A stretch of DNA of 64,000 bases from Telmatospirillum sp. (lineage in GTDB: Bacteria > Pseudomonadota > Alphaproteobacteria > Rhodospirillales > Magnetospirillaceae). This document shows, in pieces, positions 33,687 to 42,086 of this stretch (position 1 is the first letter of the stretch; each line of letters starts with the position of its first letter). Made by a program: the position numbers and the translations under genes. Under the pieces are notes generated by a model. It ran no database searches, had not been told where the DNA came from, and was given only the letters and a program-made list of their open reading frames with translations. The stretch is taken from assembly GCA_009712185.1 (NCBI GenBank), contig WASQ01000136.1:79607-143606 (forward strand). The letters run 5' to 3'.

Positions 33687-34650
33687 GGCCGTCCTTATTT
33701 TCGTGGCGCCACTGGTGATCGGTGTCGCCGCCTTGTTCGTGGGCGCCTATGGTCTGGCGCCATCCGACGTCATCGCCGCCCTGCCCGGGGGGCGGAGCGC
33801 CGCCGCGGCTTCGGTGGTTCGCGACGTGCGGCTGCCCCGCGGCATCCTGGCGGGACTGGGCGGCGCCTCGCTGGCCGGGTCGGGCGCGACGCTTCAGGCG
33901 GTGTTCCGCAATCCTCTGGTCGATCCCTTTCTGTTGGGAATTTCCTCGGGCGCCGCCCTGGGATGCGCCATCGGCGTCGGCTTCCTGCCGTTCCTGCCGG
34001 TGCCGCTGCTGGCATTCCTCTTCGGACTGGGAGCGGTGGCCCTGACCTGGGGACTGGGGCGCGGCGTCGGCGGCGACGACCGGCTGTCGATGGTGCTGGC
34101 CGGGGTGGTGGTTTCGGCCCTGTTCACCGCGCTGGTCTCGCTGGTCAAAGTGATGGTCGATCCCCTTCGGCTGCAAAGCATCGTGTTCTGGCTCATGGGC
34201 AGTTTCTCCCTGGCCAACTGGCGCCATGTCGCCATCGCCGGAACCGGTGCCGCCATTGGTCTCGTTCCGATGATCCTGTTCCGGTGGCGTCTCAATATGC
34301 TGTCGCTGGGCGACGAGGAGGCGGCGGGGCTCGGCATCGATGTCCGGCGCATGCGTTTCCTGTTCGTGGCCGCGACCACCCTGGCGGCGGCGACCGCCGT
34401 ATCGGTCTCGGGTGTCGTCGGATGGATCGGCCTCATGGTTCCCCATCTGGTCCGCATGGCGACCGGTCCCGATCATTGCCGGTCGCTGCCCCTGTCGATC
34501 GCGGGCGGCGCGGCTTTCATGATCGCCGCCGACACCCTGGCGCGTTCCCTGGTGTCCTGGGAGGTCCCAGTGGGGATCGTGACGGCGCTGGCCGGGGCGC
34601 CCTTCTTTGCCATGATCATGCGCCGGGGCCGGTCGCGGTGGGCGCCATGA
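33676..34650 (+). CDS. FecCD/BtuC-type permease (importer C)
   Basis: Inner-membrane permease of 324 residues with about ten membrane segments. It has the family marks VRDVRLPRGILAGLGGASLA, LQAVFRNPLVDPFLLG, MLSLGDEEAAGLGIDVRRM and VVGWIGLMVPHLVRMATG. The start is a TTG at 33676, inside the end of the binding-protein gene and preceded by AGGGTGAG; no in-frame ATG precedes the first membrane segment. NPLVDPFLLG is closer to siderophore and haem permeases than the NPLAEPGL of importers B and D. It couples to the ATPase gene by ATGA and should move the ligand of importer C into the cytoplasm where CobN3 resides. Confidence 0.87.
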   Translation: MTLKAVLIFVAPLVIGVAALFVGAYGLAPSDVIAALPGGRSAAAASVVRDVRLPRGILAGLGGASLAGSGATLQAVFRNPLVDPFLLGISSGAALGCAIGVGFLPFLPVPLLAFLFGLGAVALTWGLGRGVGGDDRLSMVLAGVVVSALFTALVSLVKVMVDPLRLQSIVFWLMGSFSLANWRHVAIAGTGAAIGLVPMILFRWRLNMLSLGDEEAAGLGIDVRRMRFLFVAATTLAAATAVSVSGVVGWIGLMVPHLVRMATGPDHCRSLPLSIAGGAAFMIAADTLARSLVSWEVPVGIVTALAGAPFFAMIMRRGRSRWAP

Positions 34651-35423
34651 TCGCCGTCGAAACCCTGACATTCGGGCATCGGGGCGCACCGGCACCGGTG
34701 CTGCGCGATATCGGTTTCACCCTGGCGCCCGGTCAGGTGACGACCCTGCTGGGACCCAACGGGTCGGGCAAAACCTCGCTGTTGCGGTGCGTCGCCGGCC
34801 ATTGGCGGCCCCAAGCCGGACGGGTTCTGCTGGGGGGCGACGATGTCGCGGCCCTGTCGGCACGGGATCGGGCGAAGCGTCTCGCCCTGGTGCCCCAGGA
34901 CCAGGGGGTCGCTTTTTCCTACAGCGTCCGCGATATGGTTCTGATGGGGCGTGGCCCCCATGTCGGGCCCTTCGGCATGCCCGGCGGTGCCGATCGCGAC
35001 ATGGCGCGGCAGGCCCTGGAGGCGGTCGGTATCGCCGCCCTGGCCGACCGCGACATCCGGCGGATTTCCGGGGGGGAACGGCAACTGGCGCTGGTCGCCC
35101 GCGCCCTGGCGCAGGCGACGCCGGCCCTTCTGCTTGACGAGCCAACATCCCATCTCGATCTCCGCAATCAGTTGGCCGTGAGGGCGCGCATCCGCGACAT
35201 CGGCCGGGACCGGGGTCTGACGGTGCTGATGACGCTGCACGACCCCAATCTGGCCCTGATGTTCGCCGACCGGGTTCTCCTGCTGAAGGACGGCCGGGTC
35301 GTGGCCGACGACCGGCCGGACCGGGCGATCACCGAAAGCACCGTCCACGCCGTTTATGGCGTCGCCGCCGATGTGCGGGAAAACGGGGGACGGCGCTGGA
35401 TTGTGCCGAGGGACATGGAATGA
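34647..35423 (+). CDS. BtuD/FecE-type ABC ATPase (importer C)
   Basis: ATPase of 258 residues with Walker A GPNGSGKTS, Q-loop LVPQDQGVAFSYSVRDMVLM, signature ISGGERQLALVARALA, Walker B ALLLDEPTSHLD and the switch histidine in TLHDPNLALMFADR. The order and coupling (ATGA with the permease) are those of an importer operon. The stop overlaps the start of a 26-codon ORF, again as ATGA, which in turn overlaps cobN3, so importer and chelatase genes are knitted into one translational unit. The family spans B12, haem and siderophore importers, so it does not identify the ligand. Confidence 0.88.
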   Translation: MIAVETLTFGHRGAPAPVLRDIGFTLAPGQVTTLLGPNGSGKTSLLRCVAGHWRPQAGRVLLGGDDVAALSARDRAKRLALVPQDQGVAFSYSVRDMVLMGRGPHVGPFGMPGGADRDMARQALEAVGIAALADRDIRRISGGERQLALVARALAQATPALLLDEPTSHLDLRNQLAVRARIRDIGRDRGLTVLMTLHDPNLALMFADRVLLLKDGRVVADDRPDRAITESTVHAVYGVAADVRENGGRRWIVPRDME

Positions 35424-35500
35424 GCGGCAAGACGGGATCGCCTTCCGGCTTTCCGGAGGGTCCCATTTTTCACCCCGGCTGGGAGGCCATGCGCAGATGA
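35420..35500 (+). CDS. 26-residue ORF coupled to both neighbours
   Basis: A very short frame starts with an ATG that overlaps the ATPase stop (ATGA, 35420-35423) and ends with a TGA that overlaps the cobN3 ATG (ATGA, 35497-35500). The 26 residues begin MSGKTGSPSGFPEG and end HPGWEAMRR. Perfect coupling at both ends suggests it is translated, either as a microprotein of the chelatase system or as a device that keeps ribosomes moving into cobN3. GGGAGG inside it (35481-35486) also serves as the cobN3 ribosome-binding site. Confidence 0.5.
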   Translation: MSGKTGSPSGFPEGPIFHPGWEAMRR

Positions 35501-38500
35501 GGATTTTCGCCGTCCTGTGGCCGAACTGGGTGCCCCTGCTGCGGGACGCCTGTTCCCGTGCCGGCATTGAGGCCGAGGTCCATTCGACGCGCCGCATGGC
35601 CGCCGACTGGCCCGCCTTGTCCGCGGGAATGCGCTCGGCCGACGTCATCTTGCTCTATCGCACGAATGACGGCTTCTGGCCGGAGTTCGAACGGCTGATT
35701 CCGGTCGACCGGACCGTGGTCGTCGCCGGGTCGGATCCGGCCTCGTGGCGGATCGCCACCGTGCCGATGCCGGACTGCGCCCGCGTCCATTCCTTCCTGC
35801 AAGCCGGTGGCCGGGAGAATATCGACCGCCTGCTGGCCTTCCTGTCGGGCGACGACAGCGTGATGCCCCGTCCCGAACCGTGGGAGGGGATTTTCCATCC
35901 CTCCCTGGGGCGCGTGTTCGATGACACCGATGGCTATCTCGGCGCCTATCACGCGTGGCTGGGATGGGCGCCGGATCGTCATGTCGGACTGCTGATGTCC
36001 CGGACCAACTGGATCACCGGCAATCTCGCGGTCGAGACGGCCGTGATCGGTGCGCTGGAACAGCGGGGCATCGGCGTGATTCCGGTCTTTCTTTATGCCA
36101 TGCGCGATCAGACTCTCGGCAATCAGGGCGGAATCGAGGTGGTTGACCGGTTCCTGACCCGGGAGGGGCGGTCCCGGGTCGCCGGCCTCGTCAAAATGAC
36201 CGGTTTTCCCCTTGGCGCCGCCGCCGGTCCGACGACGGACCCTGATCCGGTGTCGGGGCCGGCCTTGCTGCGGCGTCTCGGGGTTCCCTTGTTCAATCCG
36301 GCCGTGGTGTCCGGCCAGACCGAGGAGGAATGGCGGGCCAATCCGGCAGGGCTTGGCATGCAGGCGGCCTGGAACATCGCCTTTCCGGAATTCGAGGGCG
36401 CCATCCTGCCCATGGCGGTCGGGGCGCTGGGCAGCGACGAGGATGGGCATACCCTGCCCATCGCCTCCCGCGTGGAGCGCTTCGCCGACCGGCTGGCGGC
36501 CTGGCTGTCGCTGGCCGTGAAGCCCCCGGCATCGCGCAAGGTCGCCTTCATTCTGAACAACAACCCTTGTGTCGGGGCGGAGGCCTCGGTCGGCGGCGGG
36601 GCGCATCTCGATACCCTGGAATCGGTGGTTCGCGTCATGCGGCGGCTTCAGGGACAGGGCTATGCGATCGATCCGCCCGACGACGGCAAGGCCCTGATCG
36701 ACCGGATCCTGGAGCGCAAGGCCCTGTCGGAGTTCCGCTGGACGACGGTGGAGGATATCGTGTCCCATGGCGGGGTGCTGGCCCGGGTCCCCGAACACCG
36801 TTATCGGGACTGGTTCGACGCCTTTCCGTCCGGGGTGCGGTCAGACATGGTCGCGGCCTGGGGCGATCCCCCCGGCCGGCCGCTCGACGGCGTTCCGGCC
36901 GCGATGGTCCACGACGGCGATATCCTGGTGACGGGCCTTGCCTTCGGCAATGCGGTGGTCTGCGTCCAGCCCAAGCGCGGCTGCGCCGGGGCGCGCTGCG
37001 ACGGAACCGTCTGCCGCATCCTGCATGACCCCAAGGTGCCGCCGCCGCATCAGTATCTGGCAACCTATCTGTGGCTGGCGCGTGATTTCGGCGCCGATCT
37101 TCTGGTGCATGTCGGGACGCATGGCAATCTGGAGTTCCTTCCCGGCAAGGGGACCGGGCTGTCCGACGCCTGCTATCCCGACCTCGCCCTTGACCGCATG
37201 GCGCATCTTTACATCTACAATTGCGACAATCCGGCGGAAGGCACGGCGGCCAAACGGCGCGGCCATGCGACGCTGGTCGACCATATGCAGACGATCGTGG
37301 TCCCGGGGGAGCTTTACGGCGATCTGGACGCGCTGGACCGGATGCTGGACGACTATCACGCGCTGGCCGCCACGGAGCCGGGCAAGGCGCACACGGTCGG
37401 TCATCTGATTGTCGACAAAGCCCGGGGCCTTCAGATCCTGGATCACGAGCCCGGGCACGATGGTGTGGCGGCGGCGGTCGCGGAGATCCATAACCGCGTG
37501 ACCCTGCTGAAGGGCACCCGCATTCCGAAAGGCATGCATATTTTCGGCGACATTCCCGAAGGGGAGCGTCTGGCGGAATTCGTCCATGGCATCGCCCGCT
37601 GGGACAACGGGCCGGACAGTTTGCGCGGCCGGATCAGAACGGCGCTGGGCGCCGGTCATCTGCCCTGGGACAGCGATGAGGGCATGCGGGCCGACGCCCT
37701 GGCGCGCGACGCGGTCAAGGCGCTGATCGAACGGGGAGAGGGGCTGGCCGGCACATTGGCGCCGCTGTCGGTCGACGCAGGAGCCCTGGCCGGCATCGAG
37801 GCGGCGCTTCTGGAACTGGCGGAACGGATCCGCGCCAGCGACGAACTGGCCTCCTTCGCCGCGGCCGCCGACGGCGCCTATGTTCCGCCGGGGCCGGCCG
37901 GCCTGATCTCGCGCGGGCATGCCGACGTGCTGCCGACGGGGCGAAACTTCTATTCCATCGATCCCAACAAGGTGCCGACCCCGGCCGGCGCCGAGATCGG
38001 TCGCCTTCTGGCCGAAGCGCTTTTGGAACGGCACCACAGGGAGGAGGGCCGTTATCCCGAAAATGTCGCCATCTATTGGCAGTGCAACGACATCATGTGG
38101 GGCGGCGGCGAGGGGTTGGCCCAGATGCTGCATCTGCTGGGAGTTTGTCCGACCTGGCAGGGAAACGGCCGGATGGGGCCCTTGCGGGTGATTCCGCTGT
38201 CGGAGCTGAAACGGCCCCGGATCGACGTCACCGTGCGGGCGTCGGGCCTCACGCGCGACAATTTTCCGCAGGTGATCGATCTCCTCGACGAGGCGATCCT
38301 GATGGTCGCCGCGCTGGACGAGCCGGCGGATCGCAATTTCGTGCGCCGCCACAGCCTCGAGAAAATCGCGGCCGAGGGGGCCGATCCGGCCGATCCCGAG
38401 GCGTGGCGGCGCGCCAATTACCGGATCTTTTCCGCCATGCCCGGCACCTATGGCGCGGGAGTCAACCTCGCGATCTATGCCTCGGCCTGGGAAACCGACG

Positions 38501-39234
38501 CCGATCTGGCCGAGGTGTTCCTGGCCTGGAATTCCTTCGCCTATGGCAAGGGCGTGGCGGGCGTGGCGGCGCGGCCGTCGCTCACCGGGTCGCTCAAAAG
38601 CGTCGATGCCAGTTTCGGCAAGACCATGACCGACAGCTATGACCTGTTCGGCTGTCCCTGCCAGTTCGCCACCCATGGCGGGCTGATCAAGGCGGCGGAG
38701 GCGGTGTCCGGTCATGCCATCCGGAACTATTTCGGCGACACCCGCGAGCAGGGCGAGGCCAGGGTCGGGACCCTGCGCGACGAGATCCGACGTGTGGCCC
38801 GCGGCAAGCTTTTGAATCCGGTGTGGATCGAAAGCATGAAGGAGCACGGATACAAGGGAGCCGGCGACATGATGAAACGCGTCGGCTACGTCTACGGCTG
38901 GCAGGCGACATCGGGCGAGGTCGACGGCGCCATTTTCGACGACATCGCCCGCACTTTCGTCATGGACGGAGGCAACCGCGCCTTTTTCCAGGACAACAAC
39001 CCCTATGCCCTGGAAGAGATGACGCGCCGCCTGATCGAGGCGCAGGGGCGGGGACTCTGGAGCCCGGCCCCGGATGTCGCGGCCGCCCTCAAATCCCAAT
39101 ACATCGAGATCGAAGGTTGGATCGAGGAACGGATGGCCGACACGGAGGGCGATTTTCAGGGCGGCGCCATCGATGTGCAAAGGCTGGCCGATAGTCCAGG
39201 CTGGCAGAAAGGACTTGGGAGAAAGACGCCATGA
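35497..39234 (+). CDS. CobN/HmuS-superfamily chelatase-like protein (CobN3)
   Basis: A 1,245-residue CobN/BchH-superfamily protein. It retains the histidine motif VHVGTHGNLEFLPGKGTGLS (about residues 537-556), YIYNCDNPAEGTAAKRRGH and HGYKGAGDM, so it looks catalytically competent. It differs from CobN1 in carrying RGCAGARCDGTVC (about 493-505; C-x4-C-x4-C) and LFGCPCQFATHGG where CobN1 has the DSDDY/GGM region. These features are shared, in part, with CobN2. The ATG at 35497 has GGGAGG 10 nt upstream. Genes for an importer precede it and its own ChlI/ChlD pair follows by ATGA overlap. By analogy with HmuS of Bacteroidota hmu loci it may remove metal from an imported chelate; insertion is equally possible. 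Confidence 0.88.
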   Translation: MRIFAVLWPNWVPLLRDACSRAGIEAEVHSTRRMAADWPALSAGMRSADVILLYRTNDGFWPEFERLIPVDRTVVVAGSDPASWRIATVPMPDCARVHSFLQAGGRENIDRLLAFLSGDDSVMPRPEPWEGIFHPSLGRVFDDTDGYLGAYHAWLGWAPDRHVGLLMSRTNWITGNLAVETAVIGALEQRGIGVIPVFLYAMRDQTLGNQGGIEVVDRFLTREGRSRVAGLVKMTGFPLGAAAGPTTDPDPVSGPALLRRLGVPLFNPAVVSGQTEEEWRANPAGLGMQAAWNIAFPEFEGAILPMAVGALGSDEDGHTLPIASRVERFADRLAAWLSLAVKPPASRKVAFILNNNPCVGAEASVGGGAHLDTLESVVRVMRRLQGQGYAIDPPDDGKALIDRILERKALSEFRWTTVEDIVSHGGVLARVPEHRYRDWFDAFPSGVRSDMVAAWGDPPGRPLDGVPAAMVHDGDILVTGLAFGNAVVCVQPKRGCAGARCDGTVCRILHDPKVPPPHQYLATYLWLARDFGADLLVHVGTHGNLEFLPGKGTGLSDACYPDLALDRMAHLYIYNCDNPAEGTAAKRRGHATLVDHMQTIVVPGELYGDLDALDRMLDDYHALAATEPGKAHTVGHLIVDKARGLQILDHEPGHDGVAAAVAEIHNRVTLLKGTRIPKGMHIFGDIPEGERLAEFVHGIARWDNGPDSLRGRIRTALGAGHLPWDSDEGMRADALARDAVKALIERGEGLAGTLAPLSVDAGALAGIEAALLELAERIRASDELASFAAAADGAYVPPGPAGLISRGHADVLPTGRNFYSIDPNKVPTPAGAEIGRLLAEALLERHHREEGRYPENVAIYWQCNDIMWGGGEGLAQMLHLLGVCPTWQGNGRMGPLRVIPLSELKRPRIDVTVRASGLTRDNFPQVIDLLDEAILMVAALDEPADRNFVRRHSLEKIAAEGADPADPEAWRRANYRIFSAMPGTYGAGVNLAIYASAWETDADLAEVFLAWNSFAYGKGVAGVAARPSLTGSLKSVDASFGKTMTDSYDLFGCPCQFATHGGLIKAAEAVSGHAIRNYFGDTREQGEARVGTLRDEIRRVARGKLLNPVWIESMKEHGYKGAGDMMKRVGYVYGWQATSGEVDGAIFDDIARTFVMDGGNRAFFQDNNPYALEEMTRRLIEAQGRGLWSPAPDVAAALKSQYIEIEGWIEERMADTEGDFQGGAIDVQRLADSPGWQKGLGRKTP

Positions 39235-40250
39235 TGTTTCCGTTCACCGCCATCGTCGGGCAGGAAGCGTTGAAGACCGGGCTGATCGTCAATGTGATCG
39301 ATCCGGGTGTCGGCGGGCTTCTGGTCATGGGCGAGAAGGGGACGGCCAAGTCCACCGCCATCCGTTCATTGGCCGATCTGCTGCCCGCCATGACCGCCGT
39401 CGCCGGCTGTCCCTATCGATGCGCGCCACGACCGCAGGGGGATGGGCCGCATTGCGACTGCCCCGCCTGCGCCGATCCCGCCGGGGCAACGGTTCCGGTC
39501 CGGATGCGTGTCGTCGAACTGCCGCTGGGGATCACCGAGGACCGGCTGATCGGCACCATCGATATCGAAGAGGCGCTGCAAAGCGGCCGCAAACGGTTCG
39601 AACGGGGGCTGCTGGCCGAGGCGAACCGCAATTTCCTTTATGTCGACGAGGTCAATCTTCTGGAGGACCATATCGTCGACCTGCTGCTCGATTCCGCCGC
39701 CATGGGGCGTAACACGGTGGAGCGCGAGGGAATTTCGGTCAGCCATCCGGCCCGCTTCATCCTGGTCGGCAGCATGAACCCGGAGGAGGGGGAGCTTCGG
39801 CCGCAGTTCCTGGACCGGTTCGGTCTGGCCGTCCGGGTGGCCGGTCTGTCGGACAAGGAGGGGCGGCTTCAGATCCTGCGCCGGCGCATGGCCTTCGACG
39901 CCGACCCCGCCGGTTTCGCGAAAGGCTGGGAGCGGGAACAGCAGGCTCTGGCGGACCGCATCGCGACGGCCCGCGACCGCCTGCCCGGCGTCACGGTGCC
40001 GGAGGACATTCTGGACCGCATCGTCGCCATCACGGCATCGCTGGCGCTGGACGGCCACCGCGCCGACATCGTCATGGTACGCGCCGCCCGCGCGCTGGCC
40101 GCCTTCCGGGGGATGGCCGAGGCCGGTGTGGAGGAGGTTCGTGACATCGCCGGGTTCGCGCTGATGCACCGGCAGCGGCGCCAGCCGTTCGAGGAAATGG
40201 GGGCCGGCGCGGGCCGCCTGGACCAGATTCTGGCGGACACGCTGACATGA
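39231..40250 (+). CDS. ChlI/BchI-like AAA+ subunit with cysteine-rich insert (ChlI2)
   Basis: A 339-residue ChlI-type AAA+ ATPase. Walker A is GEKGTAKST (about residues 35-43), Walker [14 protein letters not shown], and [19 protein letters not shown] follows. Between the Walker motifs (about residues 62-84) is an insert with five cysteines, GCPYRCAP then HCDCPACAD, absent from ChlI1 and from typical BchI. It could bind zinc or an Fe-S cluster and sense metal or redox state. Similar cysteine inserts occur in some ChlI-like proteins of other bacteria and archaea as far as I recall. It is coupled by ATGA to cobN3 before it and to chlD2 after it. Confidence 0.88.
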   Translation: MMFPFTAIVGQEALKTGLIVNVIDPGVGGLLVMGEKGTAKSTAIRSLADLLPAMTAVAGCPYRCAPRPQGDGPHCDCPACADPAGATVPVRMRVVELPLGITEDRLIGTIDIEEALQSGRKRFERGLLAEANRNFLYVDEVNLLEDHIVDLLLDSAAMGRNTVEREGISVSHPARFILVGSMNPEEGELRPQFLDRFGLAVRVAGLSDKEGRLQILRRRMAFDADPAGFAKGWEREQQALADRIATARDRLPGVTVPEDILDRIVAITASLALDGHRADIVMVRAARALAAFRGMAEAGVEEVRDIAGFALMHRQRRQPFEEMGAGAGRLDQILADTLT

Positions 40251-42067
40251 CCATGCTGGCCGGGAGCGCCGGTCAGGAGGCCGCCTGTCTCGCGGTCCTG
40301 TTGGCGGCCGGGGAGCCGGGGCTGGGCGGCGGGCTGCTGATCGGGGCCGGCGGAACCGGAAAGTCGGCGATCGCGCGCGCCATGGAAGGGGTGCTTCCGG
40401 AGGGAACGCCGTTCGTCACGGTACCCCTTCATGCGGACGGCCCGGCGCTGACCGGAGCGATCGATTGGGAACGCTCTGTGGCGGAGGGGCGGCGCGTGCT
40501 GCGTCCCGGTCTTCTGGAACGCGCCAGGGGGGGCGTTCTGCTGCTCGACGATCTGCATCTGCTGTCCCCTGAGACGGCCGGTCTCCTGTCGCGCGCCGCC
40601 GGCGTCACCCTGGTGGCCACCGCGCGCTCCGCCGAGGGAGATCTGTCCCGCCATCTTCTGGACCGGTTCGGGCTGGTGGCCCCGATGGCGCTTTTGCACC
40701 GGCCCGCCGAACGCCGCGCCGTCCTCATCGCGGCGCTGGCGGGGCCGGATCCCGGTGCCGCCGACCGCGCCGGCCGGCTGGTGGCGGCCGCCCGGAGCCG
40801 TCTGCTCCGCCTGCCCGTTCTGGCGCCCTTGGTGGAGGAGGCGATCGCGATCCTGGCGGAGGAGGCCGATGCCGAGGGGCATCGCGGCGAACTGTTCCTG
40901 GCCCGGGCGGCGCGCGCCCTGGCCGCCTGGGAAGGGGCGCCGGCGGTCACGATCGGCCATGTGGAGCGGATGGCGCCGCTGGTGCTTGAGCATCGGCGCC
41001 GCCAGGAGCGGGCCGGGGAAACCCCGCCGGAGGAACAGAGGGATGAGGCGGGGGATTCCGGAGCATCGCAGGACACCCCCGGCGATGGATCGCCTCCGCC
41101 ACCGGACGGCGCGCAGGACCATTCCGCCGGCGCCGACGCCGGTCCGGACGACCATCCCGGCGATCCCTCCGAAGGGATCGAGCCACCCCGCGATGGCGGG
41201 CGTCCGCGCGAAGAGGTGATGGAAACCGGCGAGTCGTTCCAGGTCCGTCCGATCCGCCCGCCCAAGGACCGGGTCCGGCGCCATTGTCAGGGGCGGCGTA
41301 GCCCGAGCGCGGCGCGCGGGCGCACCGGGCATGTGATCCGGACCGTGGACCGGGGTGAGCCCGGCGACATCGCGTTGATGGCGACCCTGCGGGCGGCGGC
41401 GCCCTTTCAGCGCGCGCGGGGACGCGAGGGGCGGATCCTGATCGTCAAGGACGACCTGCGCTATTGCCGGCGCGAGGGGCATGTCAGTTCGCTGGTCCTG
41501 TTCCTGGTGGACGCCTCCGGCTCGATGGGTGCGGCCCGGCGCATGGTGGCGGTCAAGGGCGCGGTGCGGTCGCTGCTGATGGATTGCTATCAAAAGCGGG
41601 ACCGCGTGGCGTTGGCGGCCTTCCGGCGGGACGACGCCGAACTGGTCCTGCCGCCGACCCGGAGCGTCGAGCGGGCGGAACGGCGTCTGGATGGTCTGCC
41701 GGTGGGGGGGCGGACGCCGCTGGCCGCCGGTTTCGTCGAGGCCGGCCGCGTCATCCGTCAGGAGCAGCGTCGCGATGCCCGTGGCCGGATTCTTCTGGTT
41801 CTGCTGTCGGATGGTCGCGCCAATCAGGCCCTGGCGGGCGGCCAGCCCCTGGACGAATCCCGCAATGCCGCGCGGTTGCTGGCGGGCCGTCCGGGGCTCG
41901 ACATCCTGGTGATCGACACAGAGGACAAACGGTCTTTCCACCGGGCGGATCTGGCCCGGCAACTCGCCGCCGATCTGGCGGCCGATTATGTGACGCTGTC
42001 CGATCTGGCGGCGCCGGATCTCGCCGATCTGGTCCGCGCGACCCGCCGGCGTCTTTCCTTTCATTAA
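40247..42067 (+). CDS. ChlD/BchD-like chelatase motor subunit (ChlD2)
   Basis: A 606-residue AAA+/VWA protein of the chelatase D type. The AAA+ part keeps Walker A GAGGTGKSA but Walker B is VLLLDDLHLL, and the domain is shorter and more diverged than that of ChlD1. A proline- and acid-rich linker (about residues 255-330) leads to the VWA domain with MIDAS DASGSMG (about 425) and LLSDGRANQALAGG. It begins in the chlI2 stop (ATGA). It should assemble with ChlI2 and act on CobN3. The receptor gene follows after 19 nt, so the operon ends with the outer-membrane component. Confidence 0.87.
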   Translation: MTMLAGSAGQEAACLAVLLAAGEPGLGGGLLIGAGGTGKSAIARAMEGVLPEGTPFVTVPLHADGPALTGAIDWERSVAEGRRVLRPGLLERARGGVLLLDDLHLLSPETAGLLSRAAGVTLVATARSAEGDLSRHLLDRFGLVAPMALLHRPAERRAVLIAALAGPDPGAADRAGRLVAAARSRLLRLPVLAPLVEEAIAILAEEADAEGHRGELFLARAARALAAWEGAPAVTIGHVERMAPLVLEHRRRQERAGETPPEEQRDEAGDSGASQDTPGDGSPPPPDGAQDHSAGADAGPDDHPGDPSEGIEPPRDGGRPREEVMETGESFQVRPIRPPKDRVRRHCQGRRSPSAARGRTGHVIRTVDRGEPGDIALMATLRAAAPFQRARGREGRILIVKDDLRYCRREGHVSSLVLFLVDASGSMGAARRMVAVKGAVRSLLMDCYQKRDRVALAAFRRDDAELVLPPTRSVERAERRLDGLPVGGRTPLAAGFVEAGRVIRQEQRRDARGRILLVLLSDGRANQALAGGQPLDESRNAARLLAGRPGLDILVIDTEDKRSFHRADLARQLAADLAADYVTLSDLAAPDLADLVRATRRRLSFH

Positions 42068-42086
42068 TCAGATTTGGATTTCAGAC

